Assembly (NCBI GenBank): GCA_963974645.1
Contig: CAXBEA010000006.1
Span: 3,857 to 67,856 of the forward strand
DNA: 64,000 nucleotides
DNA from: Motiliproteus sp963974645
GTDB taxonomy: Bacteria > Pseudomonadota > Gammaproteobacteria > Pseudomonadales > Balneatricaceae
Direction: 5' to 3'
Part shown: one piece after another, positions 46,390 through 54,954 of the stretch
How the letters are laid out: each line of letters starts with the position of its first letter
How positions within the stretch are numbered: position 1 is the first letter of the stretch
The notes under the pieces: generated by a model
Seen by the model: only the letters and a program-made list of their open reading frames with translations
Databases searched by the model: none
What the model was told of the DNA's origin: nothing
Made by a program: the position numbers and the translations under genes

Positions 46390-46629
46390 GACAGTCACCC
46401 AATTTTTTTATTGATTTAAAAACTTCACTTGGGCCATCGTAAGGATCTTTACCTCGCCGACCCAGAGCACTTTGGTGCCCGCAAACCGGTTCCTTAGTCG
46501 TACGCCGATAGGTAGTAAGCCTTGTCATCCAACACCCGTTTTCCCTTTACTCAGCATCCGCACCTAGTACTTGAGGCGTAAATTAACGGTACTTTTTGCA
46601 TATTTAACCCAGCCGCAAGCCGACCCAAG

Positions 46630-46673
46630 ATAGCCCTATGACCCTGAATAGATAGCCCTATAACCCTGAATAG
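46630..46673 (+). repeat. Two tandem 22-bp repeats upstream of the PedA1-like gene
   Basis: Two adjacent 22-bp units (46630-46651 and 46652-46673), differing at one base, with core CCCTATRACCCTGAATAG. They lie 13 bases before the following start, spaced about two helical turns apart. They could be regulator sites or a simple duplication. Confidence 0.6.
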
Positions 46674-46685
46674 AGATCCCGACCG

Positions 46686-47975
46686 ATGCTGCAAATGGGG
46701 GCAAGTGTGGAGATAAGAGCGAAAGCCAGTACCAATATCCGTGCAGATGCGGCCCTGAAAGCGGGCATAGGTGCACTATTGATGCTGCTTGCAATCAGCG
46801 CTATGGCCTTAGAAAAAACGGCGCTAGCCAACACAGCACTCGTCAATAGATCCCCTGAGATGCTGATCCAGATTGGCTACCTGGAGCTGATCCAGCCCCG
46901 CCCGCCACTGCTATCCAACGTCATATCCGAACCTCTGGACGCGGCATTACAGGGCACGCGACTGGGGATTAACGACAACAATGCCGGCGGCCGCTTTCTT
47001 GGCCAGCATTACCAACTGCTCGAGCAACGTTCCAGCCAGCTAGCGGCGCTGCTGCAGCAAGCCCGTGAATGGCACAGCCAGGGGATACAGCTACTGATCG
47101 TCAACCTACCCGCCGAGGCGTTAGTGCAACTGAGCGATCAATTCAGTGCCGAGGAGGTACTGCTGTTTAATGTAGGCGCAGCGGACAACGCGCTGCGAAC
47201 CGGCCGGTGTCTGGGTAACAGCCTGCACACCCTGCCCAGCCGCGCCATGCTGACCGACGCGCTGGGACAATGGATGGCCAGTAAAAAGCTTAAAGACTGG
47301 TTTCTAGTTCAGGGCTCGCAGCCACAGGACCTTGCCTACGGCGAATCGTTACGCCGATCGGCCAAGCGCTTTGGATCGCGGATTGTCGAGACCAAAGCCT
47401 GGCGTTTTGATACCGACCTGCGCCGGGCCGCCCAGGCCGAGGTGCCGCTGTTTACCCAGGGACCCGATTACGATGCGTTGGTCGTTGCCGACGAACTGGG
47501 CGATTTCGGCGAGTATCTGCTCTACAACAGCTGGCTACCGCGCCCGGTAGTCGGCACCCAGGGGCTGACCCCGGTCGGCTGGCATCGGGTGGTCGAACAG
47601 TGGGGAGCCGCCCAGTTACAAAGCCGTTTTGAGCAGCTCAGTGGCCGCTGGATGAACAGCCGTGACTACGCTGGCTGGGTCGCCGTACGCAGTATCGGCG
47701 AGGCCGTCGCTATCCTGAACCTGGATGATCCTCTGTCCCTGCGCCAGCATCTACTCAGCGAGCAGTTCCAACTGGCCGGCTACAAAGGTCGCAAGCTCAG
47801 CTACCGCGCCTGGAATGGCCAGCTGCGCCAGCCGATCCCCTTGGTCCATCCCCGTGCGCTGGTCTCCCAATCGCCGCAACAGGGGTTCCTTCACCCCCGC
47901 AGCGAACTCGACACCCTGGGCTTCGATCAGAGCGAAAGTCGCTGTCAAAATCTTATTAGCGGAGCTGTACGATGA
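46686..47975 (+). CDS. pedA1: PedA1-like substrate-binding protein of the PQQ-associated ABC system
   Basis: 429-aa exported protein of the ABC substrate-binding family tied to PQQ-dependent alcohol oxidation: membrane-spanning export signal (GIGALLMLLAISAMA), then IGYLELIQPRPPLLSNVI and LGINDNNAGGRFLGQHYQLL, and a C-terminal SELDTLGFDQSESRCQ motif characteristic of the group. Start uncertain within the first 30 residues. In Pseudomonas putida the PedA1A2BC transporter is needed for growth that depends on rare-earth elements. Overlaps pedA2 by four bases. Confidence 0.85.
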   Translation: MLQMGASVEIRAKASTNIRADAALKAGIGALLMLLAISAMALEKTALANTALVNRSPEMLIQIGYLELIQPRPPLLSNVISEPLDAALQGTRLGINDNNAGGRFLGQHYQLLEQRSSQLAALLQQAREWHSQGIQLLIVNLPAEALVQLSDQFSAEEVLLFNVGAADNALRTGRCLGNSLHTLPSRAMLTDALGQWMASKKLKDWFLVQGSQPQDLAYGESLRRSAKRFGSRIVETKAWRFDTDLRRAAQAEVPLFTQGPDYDALVVADELGDFGEYLLYNSWLPRPVVGTQGLTPVGWHRVVEQWGAAQLQSRFEQLSGRWMNSRDYAGWVAVRSIGEAVAILNLDDPLSLRQHLLSEQFQLAGYKGRKLSYRAWNGQLRQPIPLVHPRALVSQSPQQGFLHPRSELDTLGFDQSESRCQNLISGAVR

Positions 47976-49003
47976 ACCCGATCAAGCCTAGCTTTTTCGC
48001 CAAGGCACTGGCCCGAACATTGACCAGAACATTGATCAGAACATTAACCAAGGCACTGGCCGTTAGCTGGCTGGCGCTAGCCTGTTCCAGCAGTCTGGCC
48101 GCGGTCGCCTACGTCTCGAATGAGAAGGACAACAGCCTATCCCTGATCGACCTGGAGTCGCTTGAGGTCACCCGGACCATTGCGGTCGGCCAGCGCCCCC
48201 GTGGTATCACCTTCAACCGCGACTACTCCAGGCTCTACATCTGCGCCAGTGACGACGACAGTGTCCAGGTGCTGGATACCGCCAGCCATCAAATTATCGA
48301 CTCGCTGCCTTCGGGTGAGGACCCGGAACAGTTCTCACTGCACCCCGATGACACGCGCCTCTATATCGCCAACGAGGAAGATGCCCTGGTCACCGTGGTC
48401 GATATTCCCAGCCGCCGAGTGCTGACCCAGATCGAGGTCGGGGTAGAACCTGAAGGGATGGCGATCAGCCCCGACGGCCGTCTGGCGATCAACACCTCAG
48501 AAACCACCAGCATGCTCCACTGGATCGACACCCAAACTCATCAGGTGGTCCATAACACCCGGGTCGATCAACGCCCGCGGCATGTTGAATTCAATCGTGA
48601 TGGCAGCCGCTTTTGGGCCAGTTCAGAGATCGGTGGCAGCGTTGCCGTGATCGATGTCGCTAGCCGCGAGATGATCCATAAACTCCGCTTCAAGATTCGC
48701 GGTATCCATCCCGACAAGATCCAACCAGTGGGGATCAAACTCAGCGCCGACGGCCGCTACGCCTTCGTCGCGTTAGGACCCGCCAACCATATCGCGGTGG
48801 TCGATGCGCAAAGCTTTGAAGTGCTCGACTACCTGCTGGTCGGCCGTCGCGTCTGGCATATGGCCTTCAGCCCGGACGAGAAACTGCTGCTGACCACCAA
48901 CGGCATTAGCGGTGATGTCTCGGTGATCGACGTAGAACGGCTCAGGGTCACCAAGTCGATTCGGGTCGGGCGCTACCCCTGGGGCGTGGCGGTCAAACCA
49001 TGA
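47972..49003 (+). CDS. pedA2: PedA2-like YVTN beta-propeller protein
   Basis: 343-aa exported protein with YVTN-type repeats (VAYVSNEKDNSLSLIDLESLEVTRTIAVGQRPRGI, then LYIANEEDALVTVVDIPSRRVLTQIEVG, and so on), forming a seven-bladed propeller like other PQQ-associated propellers. The N-terminus before the signal contains RTLTRTLIRTLTKAL, encoded by three 12-bp repeats. Second gene of the four-gene transporter operon. Confidence 0.87.
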   Translation: MNPIKPSFFAKALARTLTRTLIRTLTKALAVSWLALACSSSLAAVAYVSNEKDNSLSLIDLESLEVTRTIAVGQRPRGITFNRDYSRLYICASDDDSVQVLDTASHQIIDSLPSGEDPEQFSLHPDDTRLYIANEEDALVTVVDIPSRRVLTQIEVGVEPEGMAISPDGRLAINTSETTSMLHWIDTQTHQVVHNTRVDQRPRHVEFNRDGSRFWASSEIGGSVAVIDVASREMIHKLRFKIRGIHPDKIQPVGIKLSADGRYAFVALGPANHIAVVDAQSFEVLDYLLVGRRVWHMAFSPDEKLLLTTNGISGDVSVIDVERLRVTKSIRVGRYPWGVAVKP

Positions 49004-49821
49004 ATGCCAGCCAGGAGCCCGAGAACCCTTTGCTGGCCGTGGATCAGCTCAGGTTTAGTTACTCTAGCCGTTACGGCAGCAGCGAAGCCCTGAAGGGGAT
49101 CAGTTTCCAGCTCCAGGCCGGTCGCTTTCATGCCCTGCTGGGGCCTAATGGCGCGGGCAAGAGCACCCTGTTTGCGCTGATCAGCCGGCTGCTGCAGATC
49201 CAACAGGGCGACATCCTGCTAAACGGCACCAGTCTCAAACGTGCTCCGGCTAAAGTGCTGCAACAGCTCGGCATGGTGTTCCAGCAGAGCACCCTGGATC
49301 TGGACCTGAGCGTCGAGGACAACCTCAACTACCACGCTTGCCTGCACGGCATCGACCGTGGCCGTCGTCGCCAGCGGATCGAGACCGAGCTGGCGCGGGT
49401 CGAGCTATCGGATCAGCGCCGCACCAAAGTGCGCCAGCTTAACGGCGGCCACCGACGCCGGGTCGAGATCGCCCGTGCGCTCCTGCACCAGCCGCAGTTA
49501 CTGCTGCTGGACGAAGCCACCGTGGGACTCGATAGCCGCGCTCGCAGCGAGATCAATCGGCATATCCGTAAACTCTGCCTTGAGCAAGGGGTCGGGGTAC
49601 TCTGGGCCACCCATCTGATCGAAGAGATCCAGCCGCAGGATGCGGTAACCCTACTGCACCGTGGGCAAGTGTTGGCCAATGCCAGTGCGGCGCAGATCTG
49701 CTCCCAGAGCGGTCAGCAGAGTCTGGTCGCAGCCTTTGAAGCGCTGACCAATCCAGACCTCTCCCAGCAAGCTGAAGCCCAGCCCGGCGCAGCCTTTTCG
49801 TCGCAGGGGCTCAGCCGGTGA
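49000..49821 (+). CDS. pedB: PedB-like ABC transporter ATPase
   Basis: 273-aa ATPase: Walker A GPNGAGKST, Walker B LLLDEATVGLD, and a variant signature LNGGHRRRVEIARAL in place of LSGGQ, a trait of the PQQ-associated subgroup. Partner of the ABC-2-type permease that follows. Overlaps both neighbours by four bases. Confidence 0.9.
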   Translation: MNASQEPENPLLAVDQLRFSYSSRYGSSEALKGISFQLQAGRFHALLGPNGAGKSTLFALISRLLQIQQGDILLNGTSLKRAPAKVLQQLGMVFQQSTLDLDLSVEDNLNYHACLHGIDRGRRRQRIETELARVELSDQRRTKVRQLNGGHRRRVEIARALLHQPQLLLLDEATVGLDSRARSEINRHIRKLCLEQGVGVLWATHLIEEIQPQDAVTLLHRGQVLANASAAQICSQSGQQSLVAAFEALTNPDLSQQAEAQPGAAFSSQGLSR

Positions 49822-50621
49822 ACCTCAGCGCCTACGGCCAGGCATTCCACGGTATCCTCTACCGCGAACTGCTGCGCTTTGTCTATCAACGCAGCCGCTT
49901 CTTCAGCGCCCTGGTCCGACCGCTGGTGTGGCTGGCGGTGTTCGCGGCCGGATTTCGTGCCGCGCTGGGGATCTCGATCATCGAACCCTACGATACCTAC
50001 ATCACCTACGAGGTCTATATAGCGCCGGGATTGATCGCCATGGTGCTGCTGTTTAATGCGATGCAGAGTTCGCTATCGATGGTCTATGACCGTGAGATGG
50101 GCGGCATGCGAGTACTGCTGATGAGCCCTCTGCCCCGCAGCTATCTGCTGCTGTGCAAGCTGCTAGCGAGTGCGCTGGTGGCCATCCCGCAGGTCTATGC
50201 GTTTCTGGCTCTGGCCTGGTGGTTTGGGGTGGAGCCGCCGTTGGCAGGCTTTTTCTGGCTACTCCCCGCGCTGGTTGTCAGTGCGCTGCTACTGGGCGCA
50301 CTGGGGTTGTTGATCTCGAGTTTTATTCGCCAGCTGGAAAATTTTGCCGGAGTGATGAATTTTGTCATCTTCCCGATGTTTTTTATCTCATCGGCGCTGT
50401 ATCCGCTCTGGAAGATGCAGGAGGCCGGCGAACTGCTCTACTTCCTCTGCCGCTACAACCCCTTTAGCTACTGTGTCGAACTGATCCGCTTTGCCCTCTA
50501 CGGCCAGCTCAATAGCGACGCATTAATAGTGGTCAGCGGCTGCACCCTGGGGTTCACTGCACTGGCAATACTGGCCTTCAACCCGCAACGCGGTATCGTC
50601 CGCGGCGGAGCTAAAGGCTAA
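49818..50621 (+). CDS. pedC: PedC-like ABC-2 type permease
   Basis: 267-aa inner-membrane permease with about six TM helices of the ABC-2 type (VDREMG-like box VYDREMGGMRVLLMSPLPRSYLL, and LINNFAG-type FAGVMNFVIFPMFFISSALYPL). ABC-2 permeases are usually exporters, yet the P. putida homologue is needed for rare-earth use, so the direction of transport is unclear. Last gene of the operon; the GGCTAG repeat follows. Confidence 0.9.
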   Translation: MNLSAYGQAFHGILYRELLRFVYQRSRFFSALVRPLVWLAVFAAGFRAALGISIIEPYDTYITYEVYIAPGLIAMVLLFNAMQSSLSMVYDREMGGMRVLLMSPLPRSYLLLCKLLASALVAIPQVYAFLALAWWFGVEPPLAGFFWLLPALVVSALLLGALGLLISSFIRQLENFAGVMNFVIFPMFFISSALYPLWKMQEAGELLYFLCRYNPFSYCVELIRFALYGQLNSDALIVVSGCTLGFTALAILAFNPQRGIVRGGAKG

Positions 50622-50662
50622 GCTGTAGGCCAAGGGCTAGGGCTAGGGCTAAAACAGTTAAA

Positions 50663-53266
50663 TCAAACCCGGTTGATACGAGGCCTGCCCAGGGCATTAC
50701 GGCACAGGGTTTGCTCCGCAGACTCTTGCTGCTCAGGACTGGAGAGCAGGAATTTTTCCTGGTAGTCGGCAGCCGGTAACGGACGGCTGAGCAGAAACCC
50801 CTGCATATAGGTACAGTCCTGCGCCTGTAACATCCGCAGTTGAGCGGGGGTTTCTACGCCCTCGGCGATGATCCTCAGGTTGAGCCTCGAGGCCATGGAA
50901 ATGATGGTACGGATGATCTCAAGATCGCTTTTACTGGACTCCAGGTCTCGGACGAAGGCGCGGTCAATCTTCAGATAGTCGAGCGGAAAGGTTTTCAGAT
51001 AACTGAGTGAAGAGTAGCCGGTACCGAAATCGTCGACGGCAAAACGTACCCCCATGGCCTTGATCTCACGCAGCTGGGACAGCGTCACTTCGGCGTCCTG
51101 CATCAGCACTGTTTCGGTGATTTCCAGTACCAGCGCCTCCGGATCTATACCACTCTCGTCAATAATTGCTTTGATCTTTCCAGACAGATCATTGGCTCTA
51201 AATTGCAGCGAAGAAAGATTGACACTGATCTTGCCGGGGTTCAGCCCTTGATCTTGCCAACGCCGCCACTGCATGCAGGCCTCGCGCAGAATCCAGTCAC
51301 CGATCGGCAGGATCATCCCGGTACTCTCAGCCACAGGAATAAAGTCCAACGGTGACACCACCCCCCATTCGGGATGCTGCCAACGGATCAGCGCTTCCAT
51401 ACCGACCACCCAGCCGCTGGCTAGCTCTAGCTGTGGCTGGTAATAGAGCCTCAGCTCGTTGTTGGCCAGCGCCCGACGCAGATTATTCTCCAGATCCAGC
51501 CGGCGCATCGCCGAGCTGTTCATCTCGGCGGAAAAAAAGCTGAACTGATTTTTGCCCAGGGCTTTAGCGCTGTAAAGCGCGGTATCGGCATTCTGAATCA
51601 ACAGCCGGGGGTCTGCACCGTTTTCCGGATAGATCGAGATACCGATACTCAGGGTGGTAAAGATCTCTTGCGATTTCACCTCTAGGGCCCGATTAAACTG
51701 CTGTTGAATACGTTTAGCAACGCGGCTGGCATCGATAGGATCGGCAACGTAGGGCAACAGAACCAAGAACTCATCACCACCTTGACGCGACACCGTCGGG
51801 GTTAACAGCCGCGGTCCCAGCGGGGCGACCAGAGCCGAATCTCTAAGCGTCTCCACCAGCCTTAGACTCACCTCACGCAGCAGCTCATCACCGACATCAT
51901 GACCGAGGGAGTCGTTGATCTGTTTGAAATTATCCAGATCCAGAAACAGCACCGCGAGATGCTGCTGCTGGCACTGAGCAAACTTGATCCCCTGCTGCAA
52001 ACGGTCAATAAACAGGGTCCGGTTGGGTAGCCCTGACAGGGTGTCGTAGAACGCCAGCTTATGGATCTTCTTTTCGGCCAGTTTGCGCGCTGAAATATTG
52101 GAGCCGATCAACAGAAAACCCTGCGCCTGCCCGTTTCGGTGATCATTGAGGGTCTCGATCCGATTCAATGAGGCCAGCACCGGGACCCGATGGCCTCCGC
52201 GATTGCGCAGATCCAGCTCAAAATGGTCCTCGCTATTAATCGGGATAGAGTCTTCCAGACTATCGAGCCCCTCTTCTAACAGCAGGGTAACCGGGTTGCC
52301 CAGAAACTCCGCTTCGGAGTAACCCAACTGCTCACAGGCGGCACGATTGACCTTTTTAATCCGTCCCTGTGCATCGGTGGTGATCAGGATATCTTCCATC
52401 GCCTGAAGGATATTTTCGGTATAACCGTGCGCGTCCTCTAATGCCTGTTTGTTCTCGCTAAGCCCCTGGGTCATCAGATTAAACGCCAGCGCCAGTTCAC
52501 CCAGCTCGTCCTTAGTCTGCAACGGAACCTGCACCGAAAGATCACCCTGGGTGATGCTTTGAGTGGCCTCCCTGAATTTTCGTAGCGGAATCACGATATG
52601 GACCATATTGCTGCGCGCCATAGCGCCACCCAGGACAATCATCACCAACACCCCCGCAACCAGAATATGCAGGTTGTGAATTATCGCGCCGCTGACCTCC
52701 TCAGTTCGATCGCTGATCTGCCCTCGCTCATGGTCAATGGCAGTCTGACTGAGGGTTAATAGCAGCACCTCCGCCTCTTCCATCGCCTCCAGCGCGTCCT
52801 TAATCTGCAACAATTCGTGACTGTCCAGATCTCTCTTTATGACCCCGAAGAAGCGACGGCTCAGCTGTAACAAAGCAAGCGACTGGAGCTTAATCTGTTC
52901 AGCGAACCTGCGATCATCGACTGAAGAGCGTTCAAGCAGTGCGCTATACTGTTCAATCGCCAAAGCCAACTGCTTGGCTCCCTGCTCCGCCAGCTCCGCC
53001 TCTTCAGAGCCTGGAGTAGATTTCTCGCCGACAACACCCTCGATATCCAAAGAATGGATCAAACCCGCTTCGACAGTCGATGCGACGACCTGTAGCGCAG
53101 CGCGTTGAATTTGGTTCAGTGCAGCCATCAACGGCAAACTCTGCGTATTGAGCCGCTGGTAGGTATGCTGGGTCTGCTGATTATTTTGGTAGGAAAAAAA
53201 GCCGTATAGCACCACCACCAGCAAAAAAACCAGATAGGTGAGCAATAGCCGGGGTAATATTTTCAT
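50663..53266 (-). CDS. Membrane GGDEF-EAL protein with HAMP and PAS
   Basis: 867 aa from ATG 53266: TM (LLLTYLVFLLVVVLYGFFSY), periplasmic helical sensor, second TM (HNLHILVAGVLVMIVLGGA), HAMP, a PAS domain (ILQAMEDILITTDAQGRIKKVNRAACEQLGYS), GGDEF (RQGGDEFLVL intact) and EAL (MEALIRW, DDFGTGYSSLSYL intact). Likely dual c-di-GMP enzyme. Start choice is weak because no ribosome binding site is visible. Not coupled to a neighbour; convergent with pedC. Confidence 0.88.
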   Translation of the reverse strand: MKILPRLLLTYLVFLLVVVLYGFFSYQNNQQTQHTYQRLNTQSLPLMAALNQIQRAALQVVASTVEAGLIHSLDIEGVVGEKSTPGSEEAELAEQGAKQLALAIEQYSALLERSSVDDRRFAEQIKLQSLALLQLSRRFFGVIKRDLDSHELLQIKDALEAMEEAEVLLLTLSQTAIDHERGQISDRTEEVSGAIIHNLHILVAGVLVMIVLGGAMARSNMVHIVIPLRKFREATQSITQGDLSVQVPLQTKDELGELALAFNLMTQGLSENKQALEDAHGYTENILQAMEDILITTDAQGRIKKVNRAACEQLGYSEAEFLGNPVTLLLEEGLDSLEDSIPINSEDHFELDLRNRGGHRVPVLASLNRIETLNDHRNGQAQGFLLIGSNISARKLAEKKIHKLAFYDTLSGLPNRTLFIDRLQQGIKFAQCQQQHLAVLFLDLDNFKQINDSLGHDVGDELLREVSLRLVETLRDSALVAPLGPRLLTPTVSRQGGDEFLVLLPYVADPIDASRVAKRIQQQFNRALEVKSQEIFTTLSIGISIYPENGADPRLLIQNADTALYSAKALGKNQFSFFSAEMNSSAMRRLDLENNLRRALANNELRLYYQPQLELASGWVVGMEALIRWQHPEWGVVSPLDFIPVAESTGMILPIGDWILREACMQWRRWQDQGLNPGKISVNLSSLQFRANDLSGKIKAIIDESGIDPEALVLEITETVLMQDAEVTLSQLREIKAMGVRFAVDDFGTGYSSLSYLKTFPLDYLKIDRAFVRDLESSKSDLEIIRTIISMASRLNLRIIAEGVETPAQLRMLQAQDCTYMQGFLLSRPLPAADYQEKFLLSSPEQQESAEQTLCRNALGRPRINRV

Positions 53267-53443
53267 TCTGAGGAGAGGGCCGCTGAGTGATGCTCGATTC
53301 AACCGTAGTTCAGCCAGGCAGCGCACTGCAGGACCAAGCTACGAACTCAAGATACAAATGTAACAAAAACCAGATTATACAGAAGCGCCATTAAAAAGCT
53401 GGTGTGTGTATCGGCGGGTGATAATCACGGCGAAGTGTCCCGA

Positions 53444-54196
53444 TCATTGCCAATCGTCTAAGCCGTCAATGCCACGCAACTCAAGCATCTGCTCGGTCTG
53501 ATAGCGAGGATCGCGCTCCTGCTGCGGCAGCTTGCCCCGCCATTGATGCAGGATTCGGGTCGGCTGCCCCCCCAACACCAGGATTCGATCCGCCAGCGTT
53601 ATCGCTTCACGCAGATCATGGGTCACAAACAGAATCGCGGTCTGCGGCCGCATTTGGCGCAGCCTATTCACCAACCGGTGCATCTCTTTAACCGTCGGCG
53701 GATCGAGCGAGACAAAGGGTTCATCCATCAGGATCAGCTTCGGTTCTACAATCAGGCTCCGCGCCAGCGCTGCCCGGCGCGCCATCCCCAGTGACAGGCT
53801 GCCCGGATAGGCATCGACATATGCCGATAATCCCATCGCGGCGACCAGGGGTTCGATCCGATGATAGTGGTCAGGGGCGATCACCAGCGCAAGATTCTGG
53901 CGTAGGGTGCGCCAGGGCAACAGGCGTGGCTGCTGGAACATATAGCTGATCGATTCAGACTCGGCAGAGAGTTCAAGGCAGCCCTTAAAGTCAGGATCTA
54001 ACCCGGCAATCATCTGCAGCAACGAACTCTTGCCACAGCCCGACGGGCCAAGCAAGCAGAGCAGCTCGCCAGGCGCCAGGCTCAGCTCAAACTGTTTGAA
54101 CAGCGGCCTGGTTGAGGACTTTTGCGCAAGCTTTTTTGGATCCAAATTTGGATTTGGATGGGGATAGGTTTTGCTATCGATTCGCAGTCGCAGCAT
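53444..54196 (-). CDS. SsuB/TauB-like ABC transporter ATPase
   Basis: ATPase of the nitrate/sulfonate/taurine type: Walker A GPSGCGKSS, Walker B LILMDEPFVSLD, switch His in FVTHDLREA. The signature reads LSLGMARRAALARSL instead of LSGGQ-type. Starts by ATG 54196 overlapping the TGA of the permease. Last of a three-gene importer, whose substrate is unknown. Confidence 0.86.
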   Translation of the reverse strand: MLRLRIDSKTYPHPNPNLDPKKLAQKSSTRPLFKQFELSLAPGELLCLLGPSGCGKSSLLQMIAGLDPDFKGCLELSAESESISYMFQQPRLLPWRTLRQNLALVIAPDHYHRIEPLVAAMGLSAYVDAYPGSLSLGMARRAALARSLIVEPKLILMDEPFVSLDPPTVKEMHRLVNRLRQMRPQTAILFVTHDLREAITLADRILVLGGQPTRILHQWRGKLPQQERDPRYQTEQMLELRGIDGLDDWQ

Positions 54197-54954
54197 CAGT
54201 GTTGATCTCCACGCCAACGCTGATGGCGCCGCTCCCAAGGCTGCAGCAGTAGCCATTCGACCCCCTGAATAATAGCGATAAAGGCCAGGCTGTAGGCCAG
54301 AATAACCGCGACATCGAACATCTGAAACGCCAGATGAAGTTGAAACCCCACCCCGTTGCTACGCCCCAGCAATTCCACCACCAAGACGATCTTCCAGATC
54401 AGCGCCAGACCTGATCGGGCCGCGATCAAAAAATAGGGTTGCAGCTGTGGCAGTATCACCTCGCGCAACTGTCTCAGCGCTGGCACCCGGTAGACCTGCA
54501 CCAGCTCCCGATAGTGCGGATCGAGCCGGCGCGCGCCCTCTCGCAGGGTCACCACCACATTCGGCACCTTGTTAATCACCACCGCCAACACCGCCGAGAG
54601 TTCGCTCATCCCCAGCCAGATATAAAGCAGAATGATCGTCACTAGCGCGGGCAGGTTAAGCAGAATAACCAGCAACGGATCGAGCCAGCGATCCAGCAGG
54701 CGGTAGTAGCCCATCGCTATCCCCAACGCCGACCCGAGCAGCATGGAGAGACTGAATCCCAGCCCGACCCGCGCCAGAGTCGCCCCCAGATGCTGGGGCA
54801 ACGCACCGCTCTGCCAGTGCTGCCATAGAGTACTGAGCACCTGCTCAGGGCCGGGCAACAAAGGTTGCTGCAACAGCAGCGCCAGCAGCTGCCAGCCGCC
54901 CAGCAACATCAGCAGGGTCAACAGTTGCGGCGAGGGCTTAAAACTGATGCTCAA
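54196..54954 (-). CDS. SsuC/TauC-like ABC transporter permease
   Basis: Inner-membrane permease with about six TM helices; the cytoplasmic EAA-type loop (EGARRLDPHYRELVQVYRVPALRQLREVILPQLQPYFLIAA) contacts the ATPase. The TTG at 54954 overlaps the stop of the binding protein gene and gives 252 aa, the normal length for the family. The frame is open to 55164, but the extra residues are mostly antisense-like and unlikely. Confidence 0.85.
   Translation of the reverse strand: MSISFKPSPQLLTLLMLLGGWQLLALLLQQPLLPGPEQVLSTLWQHWQSGALPQHLGATLARVGLGFSLSMLLGSALGIAMGYYRLLDRWLDPLLVILLNLPALVTIILLYIWLGMSELSAVLAVVINKVPNVVVTLREGARRLDPHYRELVQVYRVPALRQLREVILPQLQPYFLIAARSGLALIWKIVLVVELLGRSNGVGFQLHLAFQMFDVAVILAYSLAFIAIIQGVEWLLLQPWERRHQRWRGDQH

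Noticed and set aside
49413..49679. Minus-strand frame in pedB
   Set aside because: Shadow frame rich in Ser/Arg typical of antisense of GC-rich coding DNA.
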